Assembly: GCF_001836165.1 (NCBI RefSeq) | Contig: NZ_KV827649.1 | Coordinates: forward strand, 101,728 to 165,727 | DNA: 64,000 nt | From: Corynebacterium sp. HMSC036D02 | GTDB lineage: Bacteria; Actinomycetota; Actinomycetes; Mycobacteriales; Mycobacteriaceae | Direction of reading: 5' to 3' | Shown here: positions 17,992 to 27,440 of the stretch, one piece after another | Numbering within the stretch: the stretch's first letter is position 1 | Layout of the letters: each line of letters opens with the position of its first letter | Notes under the pieces: generated by a model | The model's database searches: none | The model's input: only the letters and a program-made list of their open reading frames with translations | What the model was told of the DNA's origin: nothing | Made by a program: the position numbers and the translations under genes

Positions 17992-19782
17992 CTACCACTT
18001 GCGCAGGTAATCTATGCGCTCCTGGAGCTGCTCAGCATTACACAATGCGGTGGGCGGGCCCCCGCAGGCCTTGCGAGCTTCGGTGTGGATGGCGCCGTGT
18101 GGACGTCCGGTGCGTTGGGCGGTGATAGACACTACTGTGTTGAGCTCTTTGCGCAACGCGGAAATCTCATCCACCACACCTGGCTGGGAACCGGCGCTGC
18201 TTGCCGACGCCTCCGCCCCGCGCTTGGGCGCATGTGGGGTGCCGTAGAGCTTGCGGCGTTGTTCTTCCGCCGCCTCTGCAGCCCGGCGCGCCTTCTCTTC
18301 TGCTTCGCGGCGGTCCAGCTCATCGGACTGCTTCTTGCGCAGAAGGTCCTTGACCTGGTCGGCGTCGAGAAGCCCGGGGATGCCGAGGAAATCCTCTTCT
18401 TCATCGGTGATGTTGCCCGTGGTGAACTGCGAGCCGTTGTAGAGCAGTCCTGAGAATTCTGCTTCCGCGCCTAAGGATTCATAGGAAGGCTCGAGCATGT
18501 CCGGTTCGGACTTCTTCTTATTGGCGTCCTCGAGCAGCTCATCGTCCCAGCCTTCCTTGTCGGGGTTTTTCTCCCCTCCCAGAACGTGGTCGCGTTGCTT
18601 CTCCATGTTCTCGGCAAGTCCCAAGAGCACCGGCACGGAAGGAAGAAAGACTGAGGCTGTCTCGCCGGGCATGCGGGAGCGCACGAAGCGGCCGATGGCC
18701 TGTGCGAAGAAGAGCGGTGTCGAAGCAGAGGTGGCATACACGCCCACTGCGAGGCGGGGAACGTCGACGCCCTCCGACACCATGCGCACGGCCACCATCC
18801 ACTCGTCGGTGGATTCAGAGAACTCCGCAATACGCGCCGAGGAGCCTGGGTCATCGGAGAGGATGACAGAGACTGGGGTATTGGAAATCTGCTTGAGGAT
18901 CTTGGCGTAGGCGCGCGCGGTTGTCGTGTCGGTAGCGAGCACAAGGCCGCCGGCGTCCGGCATGTTGCGGCGCATCTGCATCAGCCGTGTGTGCGCCGCC
19001 TGCAAGACGGTGGGGATCCACTCGCCTTTCGGGTCGAGGGCCGTGCGCCAGGCGCGGGCGGTCTGCTCCGGATTGAGAATATCTCCGAGACGGGCCGCAT
19101 GTTCCTCACCGGCACTATCGCGCCAGCGGGACTCGCCGGAGTAGCTGAGGAAGACGACGGGGCGCACGACACCGTCAGCAAGCGCATCGCCATAGCCATA
19201 CGTGTGATCAGAGCGGGATACGAGGTGACCTTCCCCATCCTCCTCGTAGCGCACGAAAGGGATCTGCGAGTCATCGGAGCGGAAGGGAGTACCGGTCAGC
19301 GCGAGGCGGTGCTCCGCATCATCATAGGCTTCCCGCACACCATCGCCCCAGCTCTTGGCTTCACCGGCGTGGTGGATCTCATCGAGGATCACCAGGGTGC
19401 GCCGCGCCGAGGCAACCGCGCGGTGCTTGTACGGGTGCATGCCCACCTGCGCATAGGTCACCACGACACCGTCCATCGCGGGGTTGACTCCCGAGGAGTT
19501 TGTGAACTTGGGGTCGAGCGCTAGCCCTACGCGGGAGGCGGATTCCGACCACTGCACTTTGAGGTGCTCGGTGGGCACCACCACGATGACACGCTCTACG
19601 GTGCGGTCCGCCATGAGCTCTGTGGCCACACGCAGAGCAAAGGTAGTCTTACCTGCGCCTGGCGTTGCCACCGCCATGAAATCCTTCGGCTTGGTGGCTA
19701 GGAACTTATCCAAAGCTGCGCGTTGCCACACGCGAAGCGAACCACTATTGGCAAATCTCTGTGCTGGAGTCTGTGTAGACAC
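17992..19782 (-). CDS. SF2 DEAD/DEAH-box helicase (SSL2/RAD25-like)
   Basis: A 596-residue superfamily 2 helicase. Walker A is ATPGAGKTT (39-47), Walker B is LDEIHHAG (133-140), motif III is ALTGTPFRSD, and motif VI is QAIGRFVRSR. A charged, probably coiled-coil stretch (DELDRREAEEKARRAAEAAEEQRRK type composition) precedes the C-terminal tail. Cellular role unknown; repair or restart of damaged DNA or RNA are options. GTG start: a GATAAT-like -10 sits about eight bases upstream, consistent with a leaderless mRNA. Confidence 0.85.
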   Translation of the reverse strand: MSTQTPAQRFANSGSLRVWQRAALDKFLATKPKDFMAVATPGAGKTTFALRVATELMADRTVERVIVVVPTEHLKVQWSESASRVGLALDPKFTNSSGVNPAMDGVVVTYAQVGMHPYKHRAVASARRTLVILDEIHHAGEAKSWGDGVREAYDDAEHRLALTGTPFRSDDSQIPFVRYEEDGEGHLVSRSDHTYGYGDALADGVVRPVVFLSYSGESRWRDSAGEEHAARLGDILNPEQTARAWRTALDPKGEWIPTVLQAAHTRLMQMRRNMPDAGGLVLATDTTTARAYAKILKQISNTPVSVILSDDPGSSARIAEFSESTDEWMVAVRMVSEGVDVPRLAVGVYATSASTPLFFAQAIGRFVRSRMPGETASVFLPSVPVLLGLAENMEKQRDHVLGGEKNPDKEGWDDELLEDANKKKSEPDMLEPSYESLGAEAEFSGLLYNGSQFTTGNITDEEEDFLGIPGLLDADQVKDLLRKKQSDELDRREAEEKARRAAEAAEEQRRKLYGTPHAPKRGAEASASSAGSQPGVVDEISALRKELNTVVSITAQRTGRPHGAIHTEARKACGGPPTALCNAEQLQERIDYLRKW

Positions 19783-19884
19783 GGTCAGCGATTATCCCCC
19801 TCTAGTTATCCCAACATCCCGCTTCTCTGAAGTTCTCGATCCTTAATGCTTGGCATCGACGCAGGATGAACGTCGATGCACAGC

Positions 19885-20124
19885 TTAACGGCGGCGCAAG
19901 CTCTTATAGACGCGCTCGCAGTCAGGGCACACGGGCGAACCAGGCTTGGCTTGCTTGGTTACCGGGAAGGTCTCTCCGCACAGGGCAACGACGTACTTGC
20001 CGTTGACCGCGGAGTCGAGGATCTGGTTCTTCTTCACGTAGTGGAAGAACTTCGGGGTGTCGTCGTTGGTCGACGTATCCTCGCGGACATCAGGGCGCTC
20101 AATAGTCTTAGTCGTCGTACTCAC
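19885..20124 (-). CDS. DUF3039 family small protein
   Basis: A protein of about 79 residues with the DUF3039 pattern FHYVKKNQILDSAVNGKYVVALCGE and a C-terminal VCPDCERVY. Three cysteines, one in ALCGE and two in CPDC, suggest a metal site. The GTG at 20124 (VSTTTK) is preferred; an ATG four codons earlier (20136) is possible. Function unknown. It is divergent from the DUF3099 gene with a 60-base shared promoter region. Confidence 0.75.
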   Translation of the reverse strand: MSTTTKTIERPDVREDTSTNDDTPKFFHYVKKNQILDSAVNGKYVVALCGETFPVTKQAKPGSPVCPDCERVYKSLRRR

Positions 20125-20184
20125 GCCCACTATCATGCCGCATCAGTATCGAAGTTGGCGAGTCCTCCAGCTACGCTGATAGGC

Positions 20185-20667
20185 ATGACCCCTTCGAACT
20201 CGCGCGATAACACCCGCCATACCCCACGATCGGGGCAGCGGCGCGGACGTCGATTCGGGCGCGAAACGCACCTCATCACCACGGCAAAACTCGCCCCGGG
20301 TCAAGACCGGCATCGCCGCGAGATCATCTACTCCATACTGCAGTTTCTGCGCGTTCCCTCCCTCCTGATATCCGGAGCCATGGTTTATGTTTGGCAGTGG
20401 TGGATTCCCGCTGCCCTCGTCGTCGCCGTCACCTTCCCTCTCCCCTGGATCGCTGTGGTCATTGGCAATGGCCGGGGTCAAAAGAAAGACAAACGCGAAA
20501 AAGCTGTTTATAAACCAGCCCTTGCCCGGCAAATGGCGCAGGCGCAACGTGAGGAACTCACCAGCGGTTCCCACGGTGAACTGCCCGGCGCGCCTGGGCG
20601 GCACAATCCCTCGTCAGGAGCAGACGCAAACAGTACTGCAACTGACACAATTGACCACGAAGATTAG
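20185..20667 (+). CDS. DUF3099 family membrane protein
   Basis: A 160-residue protein with a basic N-terminus (about 45 residues, many Arg), the conserved stretch HLITTAKLAPGQDRHRRE and two hydrophobic segments (LLISGAMVYVWQWW, ALVVAVTFPLPWIAVVIG), then a hydrophilic tail. This is the DUF3099 layout; function unknown. The ATG at 20185 follows a TACGCT -10-like motif by seven bases. A much longer frame reaching back to 19876 would cover the divergent DUF3039 gene and is rejected. Confidence 0.75.
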   Translation: MTPSNSRDNTRHTPRSGQRRGRRFGRETHLITTAKLAPGQDRHRREIIYSILQFLRVPSLLISGAMVYVWQWWIPAALVVAVTFPLPWIAVVIGNGRGQKKDKREKAVYKPALARQMAQAQREELTSGSHGELPGAPGRHNPSSGADANSTATDTIDHED

Positions 20668-20709
20668 AACATCACTGTTTCCCTCCCCGATGCATTTAAG
20701 GATTCTCTT

Positions 20710-22287
20710 GTGAGCACCCAGCAGCCTTCTCCTTTTGGCCCAGCGATGAACCCGGAACACCCCATCGCGGACGTTGCGGCAGAACTTTCCCGAGTCTTTG
20801 CGGACGCAGGGTTTAGTGCGGATGGCATCGCAGGCCACCTGGGACCCGAGTTCACCGAAGCCCTGCATCGCGGAGAGCCCGCCGCAGTTGCCCTGGGCGC
20901 AAACGGTGATTCCCGCCTGGACCATCTCATCCGTATCTTCTTGCTACATGAACATGTACCAGCCACGCTGCTTTCCGACGTCCTCGGTGCGCGCCTAGCT
21001 GCCCAGCTCATTGATTGCGGTGTCGTGTTCAGCGATGAACACGGCACCGCCTACGTGGCTTATGACATTCGACCGCACATCATCGTGGGCAAGAATCGTG
21101 TCGTGTTCTCCGATGTTGATGCATCGCTGGTGGATCACGTACCTGGCTCTGAGCATGTGTTGGGAGTAGGCTCGGCCAGCCTGTCTTTGTTGCATTCCAC
21201 GCCAACGACACCGGTGGAATCAGTACTAGATTTGGGCACAGGTTCGGGCGTCCAGGTCCTCGGGCAGCTGGATTCTGCGCAACGCATTGTGGCTACCGAC
21301 GTCCATGAGCGAGCCCTCGAACTCGCCCGCGCCACCGTCCTCGCGGCGGAGGCGGAAGACCGCGTTGAGCTACGCCACGGCTCCTGGTACGAACCGGTTG
21401 AGAATGAGCGCTTCGACCGCATTGTGGCTAACCCTCCATTCGTGGTTGGCTTGCCCGAAGTGGGGCATGTCTATCGAGACTCCGGCCTCAACCTGGATGG
21501 AGCAAGCGAGCTAGTGGTATCCCAGGCAGTCGAGCATCTCAACCCTGGGGGCACAGCGCACATACTCGCAGCCTGGGTGCATCAAGGCGAAGAATCATGG
21601 CAGCAGCGCGTCGCCTCGTGGCTGCCGGATACCGGCGTGGCCGCATGGATCATTCAGCGCGATGTAGCGGACCCAGCGTTATATGTCTCAACCTGGTTGA
21701 GCGATGAATCCGTGGATGTTCGCAGCCATGAAGGCCAAGAGCGGTCACGCCGGTGGCTGGAGCACTTCCGTGAAAATGAGGTCACCGGAATCGGGTTTGG
21801 TTTCGTGGCCATCCAGCGCATCGGTGAGGACGAGCCCTCGGATATCTTGGCGGAGACCATGGCGCAGCCAGTTATCGATCCGCTCGGCCCTGAAGTGGAA
21901 GAGTACTTCGCGCGCGTCGAATGGCTGCGCAACCTGGTGCCGGGTGAATTGGAAACTAAGCATGTGCAGCTGCGCCCCGGGGTGGCCCGTGAAGACGTTG
22001 CACTGCCCGATGGAGACCTAGGCATGGGCTTTGAACGCGCGGCGCTGCGGCTCAGCCGCACCGATGGTCCCCGCTGGCAGCACGATGTCGATGAGCATCT
22101 CGCTGCCATTGTCGCCGGGCTTAACCCGAATGGTTTGAGCATCGGTGAAACCATCGAGCTCTACGCTGCCGCGCAGGGTTTTGAAGAAGCCGAGTTGGTC
22201 AGTGCAGCACTTCCGGCCATCGTGGATCTTATCCGCCATGGGCTTCTCATCCCGACCGAGCTGCTAGCTTTTAGCAACACTGAGTAG
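20710..22287 (+). CDS. class I SAM-dependent methyltransferase with N- and C-terminal accessory domains
   Basis: A 525-residue protein. The middle (about residues 170-300) is a Rossmann methyltransferase with VLDLGTGSGVQ (SAM loop), a VATDVHERALELAR acidic pair and the catalytic NPPFV motif typical of enzymes that methylate exocyclic amines in RNA, DNA or glutamine (PrmC/RsmC-like). The N-terminal 150 and C-terminal 170 residues match only actinobacterial homologues (DUF7059/DUF7782-type). Target unknown. The GTG start follows DUF3099 by 42 bases. Confidence 0.82.
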   Translation: MSTQQPSPFGPAMNPEHPIADVAAELSRVFADAGFSADGIAGHLGPEFTEALHRGEPAAVALGANGDSRLDHLIRIFLLHEHVPATLLSDVLGARLAAQLIDCGVVFSDEHGTAYVAYDIRPHIIVGKNRVVFSDVDASLVDHVPGSEHVLGVGSASLSLLHSTPTTPVESVLDLGTGSGVQVLGQLDSAQRIVATDVHERALELARATVLAAEAEDRVELRHGSWYEPVENERFDRIVANPPFVVGLPEVGHVYRDSGLNLDGASELVVSQAVEHLNPGGTAHILAAWVHQGEESWQQRVASWLPDTGVAAWIIQRDVADPALYVSTWLSDESVDVRSHEGQERSRRWLEHFRENEVTGIGFGFVAIQRIGEDEPSDILAETMAQPVIDPLGPEVEEYFARVEWLRNLVPGELETKHVQLRPGVAREDVALPDGDLGMGFERAALRLSRTDGPRWQHDVDEHLAAIVAGLNPNGLSIGETIELYAAAQGFEEAELVSAALPAIVDLIRHGLLIPTELLAFSNTE

Positions 22288-22386
22288 CCTCGTTCCTCCG
22301 CTACGAGCCACTTTCCTCCTTCAGTCCCCGCAGACTTCTCATCCGAGAAAGAACTCCTCTACAGAAAGGCTGTGTACTTCCCTCCC

Positions 22387-22863
22387 ATGCGTGCTGTTTT
22401 AACCCGCGTTTCTGAAGCCTCTGTCACCGTGAACAACGACGTCGTTGGGTCCATTACCTGCCCCGACACCGGCGGCATCCTGGCACTCATTGGTGTATCG
22501 CGAGAGGACGTCGAGGCAGGCGGTGACGCCACCGCTAGCGACGGCCCGACCTTGGAAGAGAAGATGGACACGATGGCGCGCAAGATCGCTGAGCTGCGCA
22601 TCCTCGAGGGCGAAACCAGCGTGGTCGATAGTGGTGCGCCAGTTCTGGTGGTCAGCCAGTTCACTCTCTACGGACGAACCGCGAAAGGCCGCCGCCCTTC
22701 GTGGTCAGATGCTGCCCCAGGAGAAGCCGCGGAGCCGGTGATTCAGGGAATTGTTGCGCGCCTGCGCGACCGCGGAATCACCGTGGAGGAAGGCCGCTTC
22801 GGAGCGATGATGCGCGTCTCCTCGGTCAACGAAGGGCCATTCACCGTGCTCGTGGAAGTCTAG
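22387..22863 (+). CDS. dtd: D-aminoacyl-tRNA deacylase
   Basis: The 158-residue DTD removes D-amino acids mischarged on tRNA. It begins [15 protein letters not shown], has the signature [16 protein letters not shown], and ends with the cross-subunit Gly-Pro motif [11 protein letters not shown] preceded by GAMMRV. The ATG at 22387 is the family start; a frame extending to 22372 adds five residues without family support. Dtd acts as a homodimer in the cytosol. Located between the methyltransferase gene and sigB. Confidence 0.95.
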   Translation: MRAVLTRVSEASVTVNNDVVGSITCPDTGGILALIGVSREDVEAGGDATASDGPTLEEKMDTMARKIAELRILEGETSVVDSGAPVLVVSQFTLYGRTAKGRRPSWSDAAPGEAAEPVIQGIVARLRDRGITVEEGRFGAMMRVSSVNEGPFTVLVEV

Positions 22864-22937
22864 ATGCGGCGCGCCTCCCCCAAAATGGCCTAAAACCTCC
22901 TTCTTCCCGTGGGGTGTTAGAACATTTTTCGTGCCAC

Positions 22938-22966
22938 GGGAACTAACTGCGCTGAAAGCTCGTTGT
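22938..22966 (+). promoter_or_regulatory. SigH-type promoter of sigB
   Basis: GGGAAC (22938-22943), a 17-base spacer and CGTTGT (22961-22966) match the SigH pattern GGAA-N16-19-GTT known in Corynebacterium and Mycobacterium. Predicted transcription starts near 22972, about 30 bases before sigB. C. glutamicum sigB is known to be SigH-dependent, which supports the reading. Confidence 0.72.
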
Positions 22967-23002
22967 AGGAGATGAACCAAGCCGCAACTTAGGAGGCATG
23001 AG

Positions 23003-23998
23003 ATGGCCACATCATCCGCTGCTAGCGTCCAGGACGAGGACGGACAGGAAGTTGACCGCGGCTCACGCCGTAACCAGACAAATGACAATCCCTCCGCGGA
23101 CTTGGTCCGCGTTTATCTCAACGGAATCGGCAAAACTGCGCTGCTGAGTGCTGAGGACGAGGTTGAGCTCGCACAGGCCATCGAGGTTGGCCTGTACGCC
23201 GAGTACAAGCTCGCCAATGCCGAAAAGCTGACCCGCGCTGAGAAGCGCGACCTGAAGATTTTGGCCCGCGAAGGCAAGAAGGCACGCTCCCACCTCCTGG
23301 AGGCGAACCTGCGTCTCGTGGTCTCCCTGGCTAAGCGCTATACCGGCCGTGGCATGCCCCTGCTGGACCTCATCCAGGAAGGTAACTTGGGCCTGATTCG
23401 TGCGATGGAGAAGTTTGATTATGCCAAGGGCTTCAAGTTCTCCACATATGCAACGTGGTGGATCCGCCAGGCCATTACCCGCGGCATGGCTGACCAGTCC
23501 CGCACTATCCGCCTCCCTGTGCACCTGGTAGAGCAGGTAAATAAGCTTTCCCGCATTAAGCGCGAGATGTACCAGTCCTTGGGCCGCGAGGCCACGAATG
23601 AGGAGCTCGCTGAAGAATCCGGAATCGAAGAGTCCAAGATCGAGATGCTGCTGCGCCAGTCCCGCGATCCTGTCTCCTTGGACATGCCAGTCGGCACCGA
23701 TGAGGAAGCCCCGTTGGGTGACTTCATTGAGGATGCTGAAGCAACGGATGCCGAGACCGCTGTGGTGGCCTCCATGCGCCACTCCGATATCCGCTCCGTG
23801 ATTGGTTCCCTCGAGGAACGCGAACAGGATGTCATCCGCCTGCGCTATGGCTTGGACGATGGTGTCCCGCGAACCCTCGACCAGATTGGCCGCAAGTTCG
23901 GCCTCTCTCGTGAGCGCGTTCGCCAAATCGAGCGTGAGGTTATGGCTAAATTGCGCGAGGGTAACCGTGCGGACCGCCTCCGTGAGTACGCGCTCTAA
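23003..23998 (+). CDS. sigB: primary-like sigma factor SigB
   Basis: A 331-residue group 2 sigma factor for stationary phase and stress. It lacks the KKTA and acidic extension of SigA but keeps region 1.2 ([15 protein letters not shown]), region 2 ([39 protein letters not shown]), region 3 and region 4 ([33 protein letters not shown]). A strong AGGAGG ribosome-binding site is eight to nine bases before the ATG. It is transcribed from a SigH-like promoter at 22938-22966. Order sigA...sigB-dtxR is the actinobacterial norm. Confidence 0.95.
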   Translation: MATSSAASVQDEDGQEVDRGSRRNQTNDNPSADLVRVYLNGIGKTALLSAEDEVELAQAIEVGLYAEYKLANAEKLTRAEKRDLKILAREGKKARSHLLEANLRLVVSLAKRYTGRGMPLLDLIQEGNLGLIRAMEKFDYAKGFKFSTYATWWIRQAITRGMADQSRTIRLPVHLVEQVNKLSRIKREMYQSLGREATNEELAEESGIEESKIEMLLRQSRDPVSLDMPVGTDEEAPLGDFIEDAEATDAETAVVASMRHSDIRSVIGSLEEREQDVIRLRYGLDDGVPRTLDQIGRKFGLSRERVRQIEREVMAKLREGNRADRLREYAL

Positions 23999-24195
23999 GC
24001 CTTAGCTTCCTTCCCAGCCTTAGCCATCGAGGAATGCCCTTGCTGCCCAGTTGACTTGTGTTGCTGGGCCGCAGAGGACGTTGCTCGGTGGCTTTTGTGT
24101 TACCGCACGGTGATCCTCAAGGCTTTTCAATCCCGCCCCACTCCCCCTGCCAGACGCACAGTGCTGCGCGCTCTCAGCTTTCGAAAAATGCGCTA

Positions 24196-24222
24196 TTGTT
24201 TAAGATATTCTCTTAATAGACT
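24196..24222 (+). promoter_or_regulatory. candidate dtxR promoter with inverted repeat between -35 and -10
   Basis: TTGTTT (24196-24201) and TAGACT (24217-24222) could be -35 and -10, with a short 15-base spacer. A perfect inverted repeat TTAAGA-N5-TCTTAA (24200-24216) fills the spacer. It does not match the DtxR box. The mRNA leader would be about 57 bases. Confidence 0.4.
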
Positions 24223-24285
24223 TCTATTACCGCGCCTAAACCTATGTGGCTACGGACCGCCGACAACGCAGAAAGGTAAGCCCAC

Positions 24286-24966
24286 GTGAGGGACCTAGTT
24301 GACACCACGGAAATGTATCTGCGAACCATCTACGAGCTCGAAGAGGAAGGTATCACCCCACTGCGCGCTCGAATTGCAGAGCGTTTAGAGCAGTCCGGAC
24401 CGACCGTCTCCCAGACCGTGGCCCGGATGGAGCGCGATGGACTTCTCCACGTGCGCACCGACCGCAGCCTTGATCTCACTCAGCAGGGCCGCGAATTAGC
24501 TACCAACGTCATGCGCAAACACCGCTTGGCTGAGCGGTTGCTCACGGATGTCCTTGGCTTGGATATCCACAAGGTCCACGACGAGGCCTGCCGGTGGGAA
24601 CACGTGATGAGCGAAGAGGTGGAAAAGCGAGTCGTCGCGGTGCTGGAGGATTCTTCCCGCTCACCATTCGGCAACCCAATCCCCGGTTTGGCACAGCTGG
24701 GTATGGCTCCGGTAGAGCTCGACTTGGGTACCCGCGCCATCGACCTTCCCACGGGCCAAGAAACCGAGGCCACCATCGTGCAAATCAATGAGGTCTTGCA
24801 AGCTGATAATTCCACCTTCCACGACCTGTATGCCTGCGGCATCCAGGTTGGCTCGCACGTCACCGTGGTCAATGAGAGCGGGACGATTAGGCTGACAACG
24901 ACATCAGGGCACACCGTCGAGCTTGTCGACGACCTTGCTCACGCTATCCGCGTCAAGGAGGACTAA
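24286..24966 (+). CDS. dtxR: iron-dependent transcriptional regulator DtxR/IdeR
   Basis: A 226-residue Fe(II)-activated repressor, nearly identical in its first 140 residues to C. diphtheriae DtxR. The helix-turn-helix is at about 27-50 ([22 protein letters not shown]). Primary metal ligands M10, C102, E105, H106 and ancillary ligands H79, E83, H98 are all present, followed by an SH3-like C-terminal domain. The GTG start has AGAAAGG upstream. galE follows five bases after the stop, as in other corynebacteria. It should repress iron uptake genes elsewhere in the genome. Confidence 0.97.
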   Translation: MRDLVDTTEMYLRTIYELEEEGITPLRARIAERLEQSGPTVSQTVARMERDGLLHVRTDRSLDLTQQGRELATNVMRKHRLAERLLTDVLGLDIHKVHDEACRWEHVMSEEVEKRVVAVLEDSSRSPFGNPIPGLAQLGMAPVELDLGTRAIDLPTGQETEATIVQINEVLQADNSTFHDLYACGIQVGSHVTVVNESGTIRLTTTSGHTVELVDDLAHAIRVKED

Positions 24967-24970
24967 ACCA

Positions 24971-25954
24971 ATGAAGCTGTTAGTTACCGGCGGAGCCGGC
25001 TATGTCGGCAGCGTATGCGCGGCCGTCCTCGTTGAAAAAGGCCATGATGTCACCATCATCGACAATTTCTCCACAGGCAACCGCGAGGCCATCCCGGAGA
25101 ACGCGCGCCTCGTTGAAGGCGACGTGGCTGATGTCGCTCGTGAGGTATTGTCTGAGGGCGCTTTCGAAGGAGTCTTGCACTTCGCGGCGCGCTCCCTCGT
25201 GGGCGAATCTATGGAGGCCCCAGCTGACTATTGGCAGCACAACGTGGTCACTACGCTTACGCTGCTTAACGCCATGCGTGAATTCGAGGTCACCAACCTC
25301 GTCTTTTCCTCAACCGCTGCCACCTACGGTGAGCCGGCGCAGGTGCCGATCACGGAGACGATGCCCACCCAGCCGACGAACCCTTATGGCGCATCGAAGC
25401 TTGCCATCGACTACATGATTACCTCTTATGCCAAGGCCTATGGCTTGGGGGCGACTTCCCTGCGCTACTTCAACGTCGCTGGCGCCTATGGTGATATCGG
25501 AGAGAACCGCGAGGTGGAAACCCACCTCATTCCGCTTGTCCTGCAGGTAGCGCTGGGACATCGCGAGAAGATTTTCATCTTTGGCGATGACTACGACACC
25601 GCCGATGGCACCGCAGTGCGCGATTACATCCACATTCGTGACTTGGCCGAAGCCCATGTGTTGGCGCTGGAGAGCAATGCCACTGGCACCCACCGCATCT
25701 ATAACCTCGGCTCCGGGGACGGCTACTCGGTCAAGCAGGTTATTGAGGCCTGCCGCGAAATCACTGGACACCCCATCCCAGCAGAGCTTGCGCCGCGCCG
25801 CGCTGGTGACCCTGCGACGCTCGTGGCTTCCTCAGACAAGATTAAATCCGAGCTCGGATGGAACCCGAGCCGCACCGACCTGAAGACCATCGTCACGGAT
25901 GCTTGGAACTTCACCCGGCAGCTCGGCGAGCGGGCCCATTCCGCTCGGCGCTAA
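24971..25954 (+). CDS. galE: UDP-glucose 4-epimerase
   Basis: A 327-residue short-chain dehydrogenase/reductase that interconverts UDP-glucose and UDP-galactose, supplying galactan for the arabinogalactan wall. The NAD motif is [10 protein letters not shown] (5-14), with S114/T115 in SSTAATYG and the catalytic YxxxK (Y139, K143). The ATG at 24971 follows an AAGGAGG site in the end of dtxR. Its 3' end overlaps the convergent DUF4192 gene by 44 bases. Confidence 0.95.
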   Translation: MKLLVTGGAGYVGSVCAAVLVEKGHDVTIIDNFSTGNREAIPENARLVEGDVADVAREVLSEGAFEGVLHFAARSLVGESMEAPADYWQHNVVTTLTLLNAMREFEVTNLVFSSTAATYGEPAQVPITETMPTQPTNPYGASKLAIDYMITSYAKAYGLGATSLRYFNVAGAYGDIGENREVETHLIPLVLQVALGHREKIFIFGDDYDTADGTAVRDYIHIRDLAEAHVLALESNATGTHRIYNLGSGDGYSVKQVIEACREITGHPIPAELAPRRAGDPATLVASSDKIKSELGWNPSRTDLKTIVTDAWNFTRQLGERAHSARR

Positions 25955-27059
25955 GCGTCTTTTCTGCAGGCTCCTCCCCTAGGGCGTTGTCATAAGCCTT
26001 GAGTGCCCCTGTATGAATCGAATCTCGTATCTTTTCGTGCAGGCCATGGCGGTACGCTTGGCACAGCAGCGCGCCGAGGCGGTGGCTGGGAAACTCCTCC
26101 GTGACAAGTTGCAATGCTGGCCCGGCGAGGATATCCCACTCCTGCTCCAACTGCGCTAATGCGAAAAGGGTCAGTGCATTCGCCCGCAGCTCCCCGCTGA
26201 ATGTGCGGGCCGCTGCGAGGAGAAGGTCCGCCCCAGATTCGCCTGCCTTCGCGCAAATATCTACCACGAGGTCACGCGTCCACGTTGTCGCTAACCACAC
26301 TGCGCAAGATTCCAGTAGCTTGCTATCCTGTTCTGCTTCTTCCACGGATGCGACTTGTTCAAGCGCCCACTGGGCATCCTCAAGAAAGTGATCCAGCAGG
26401 TCTGTGCGCTTCTTTCCTTGTGCCACAGCCACCTGCTCGCGATATCGCGTCGCCGCATCGCGAGCTTGCTGCGCTAAGACTTCTGCTTCCTCGGCGTCGA
26501 GGTAGCTATTCCCAGGTGCAAAGACCGCAAAGAAATCCTCCCTGTTTAGCTCAGGTACCACATTGTGGTCGACGCAAGAGCGCATCGAGGGGGCGTCGGT
26601 TAGCGCCGGTATAGTCCCTTCAACCCACTTCTTCATCGGCCCGCTACCGTCCGCATTGACGGTTCCATGCAGCAAGATATAGGGCTCATTCTGGGTGATT
26701 TCCTGGGCATACCACGCGGCGTCGATCTCCACTCCATCCTCAGCGCGGTCCAGGCCATAAAGCCAGTGGGACACTGCCCGCAGTTGGGTAAGAGGCTGCT
26801 TCGAGATGAGGAAGGCAAAGACACCTTCGCGGGCATGCTCCGCTAGGAGCGGTGCGATGTCTGTGATTGCTCCTTGGGCATCCGTGATATCGACGCGAGC
26901 GAGCGGCCCCATGGCTGGGCCGCGTGGAGTGGTGTCGATGGCCATAAACACCACCGATTCGGTGGGATAGAAACCTAGGAGCCCGGGGATGTTAGCGAGG
27001 AGATGACCTGGAGTTGTTATCGGTGGCATACGGTCTGTGTGCGTTGAAAAAGTGTTCAT
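25911..27059 (-). CDS. DUF4192 family protein
   Basis: A 382-residue actinobacterial protein from the ATG at 27059. Conserved start segment [23 protein letters not shown] is the DUF4192 hallmark, followed by [27 protein letters not shown] and a long alpha-helical C-terminal half ([25 protein letters not shown]). A frame reaching 27149 has no family support. The function is unknown. It overlaps the galE 3' end on the opposite strand (25911-25954). Confidence 0.8.
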   Translation of the reverse strand: MNTFSTHTDRMPPITTPGHLLANIPGLLGFYPTESVVFMAIDTTPRGPAMGPLARVDITDAQGAITDIAPLLAEHAREGVFAFLISKQPLTQLRAVSHWLYGLDRAEDGVEIDAAWYAQEITQNEPYILLHGTVNADGSGPMKKWVEGTIPALTDAPSMRSCVDHNVVPELNREDFFAVFAPGNSYLDAEEAEVLAQQARDAATRYREQVAVAQGKKRTDLLDHFLEDAQWALEQVASVEEAEQDSKLLESCAVWLATTWTRDLVVDICAKAGESGADLLLAAARTFSGELRANALTLFALAQLEQEWDILAGPALQLVTEEFPSHRLGALLCQAYRHGLHEKIRDSIHTGALKAYDNALGEEPAEKTLSAERNGPARRAAG

Positions 27060-27411
27060 GCCTTGTAGCCTGAACCACCTGCAGTAGCCACCGCTAGGGA
27101 TACCCCGGCGCGCACGGAATATCTGTGGATAACAAGTCCGGGCTGTCACTCAATCCTTGGGAATCCACTGGGTTATCCACACCAGGGCAAAGGCCAGCCT
27201 GGAAGAAGTAGTGACTGTATGGCATGCTTGTACGATCATTACCAGTTCCCGCAGACAGTTCTGCATAGGCAGGCTGCCGGGTATGTGTTCTCCTTGGAGC
27301 ACCATTTCAGCTGGGAATAGGCAACAAGCCTTAAGCGTTGCATGACACAGAACGCTGAAGAAGTCCGTACGCTCGTTAAGAAGCGCACGATGAGAAGGAG
27401 GAGTCACTACC
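27060..27411. other. intergenic region between divergent DUF4192 and PAC2 genes
   Basis: About 350 bases with a possible 32-codon ORF (27342-27440) overlapping the PAC2 start. No strong promoter pair or hairpin was seen. It contains GAAGGAGG, the ribosome-binding site of the PAC2 gene. Confidence 0.5.
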
Positions 27412-27440
27412 ATGCAGGAAGAACAGCGCCGCATGTATGA
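27342..27440 (+). CDS. possible small leader ORF (32 aa) overlapping the PAC2 gene
   Basis: An ATG at 27342 opens a 32-codon frame, rich in Arg/Lys (MTQNAEEVRTLVKKRTMRRR...), that ends inside the PAC2 coding sequence in a different frame. TTAAGCG lies eight bases upstream, which could be a weak -10 for a leaderless message. It could be a translated leader coupled to PAC2, or chance. No family is recognised. Confidence 0.2.
   Translation: MTQNAEEVRTLVKKRTMRRRSHYHAGRTAPHV

Noticed and set aside
19876..20184. Upstream extension of the DUF3099 gene
   Set aside because: Antisense to the conserved DUF3039 gene; family similarity begins only at 20185.
24200..24216. DtxR autoregulatory box
   Set aside because: The inverted repeat does not match the TTAGGTTAG-type DtxR consensus.
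24056..24289. 77-codon ORF upstream of dtxR
   Set aside because: Overlaps the promoter and dtxR start; composition looks non-coding.
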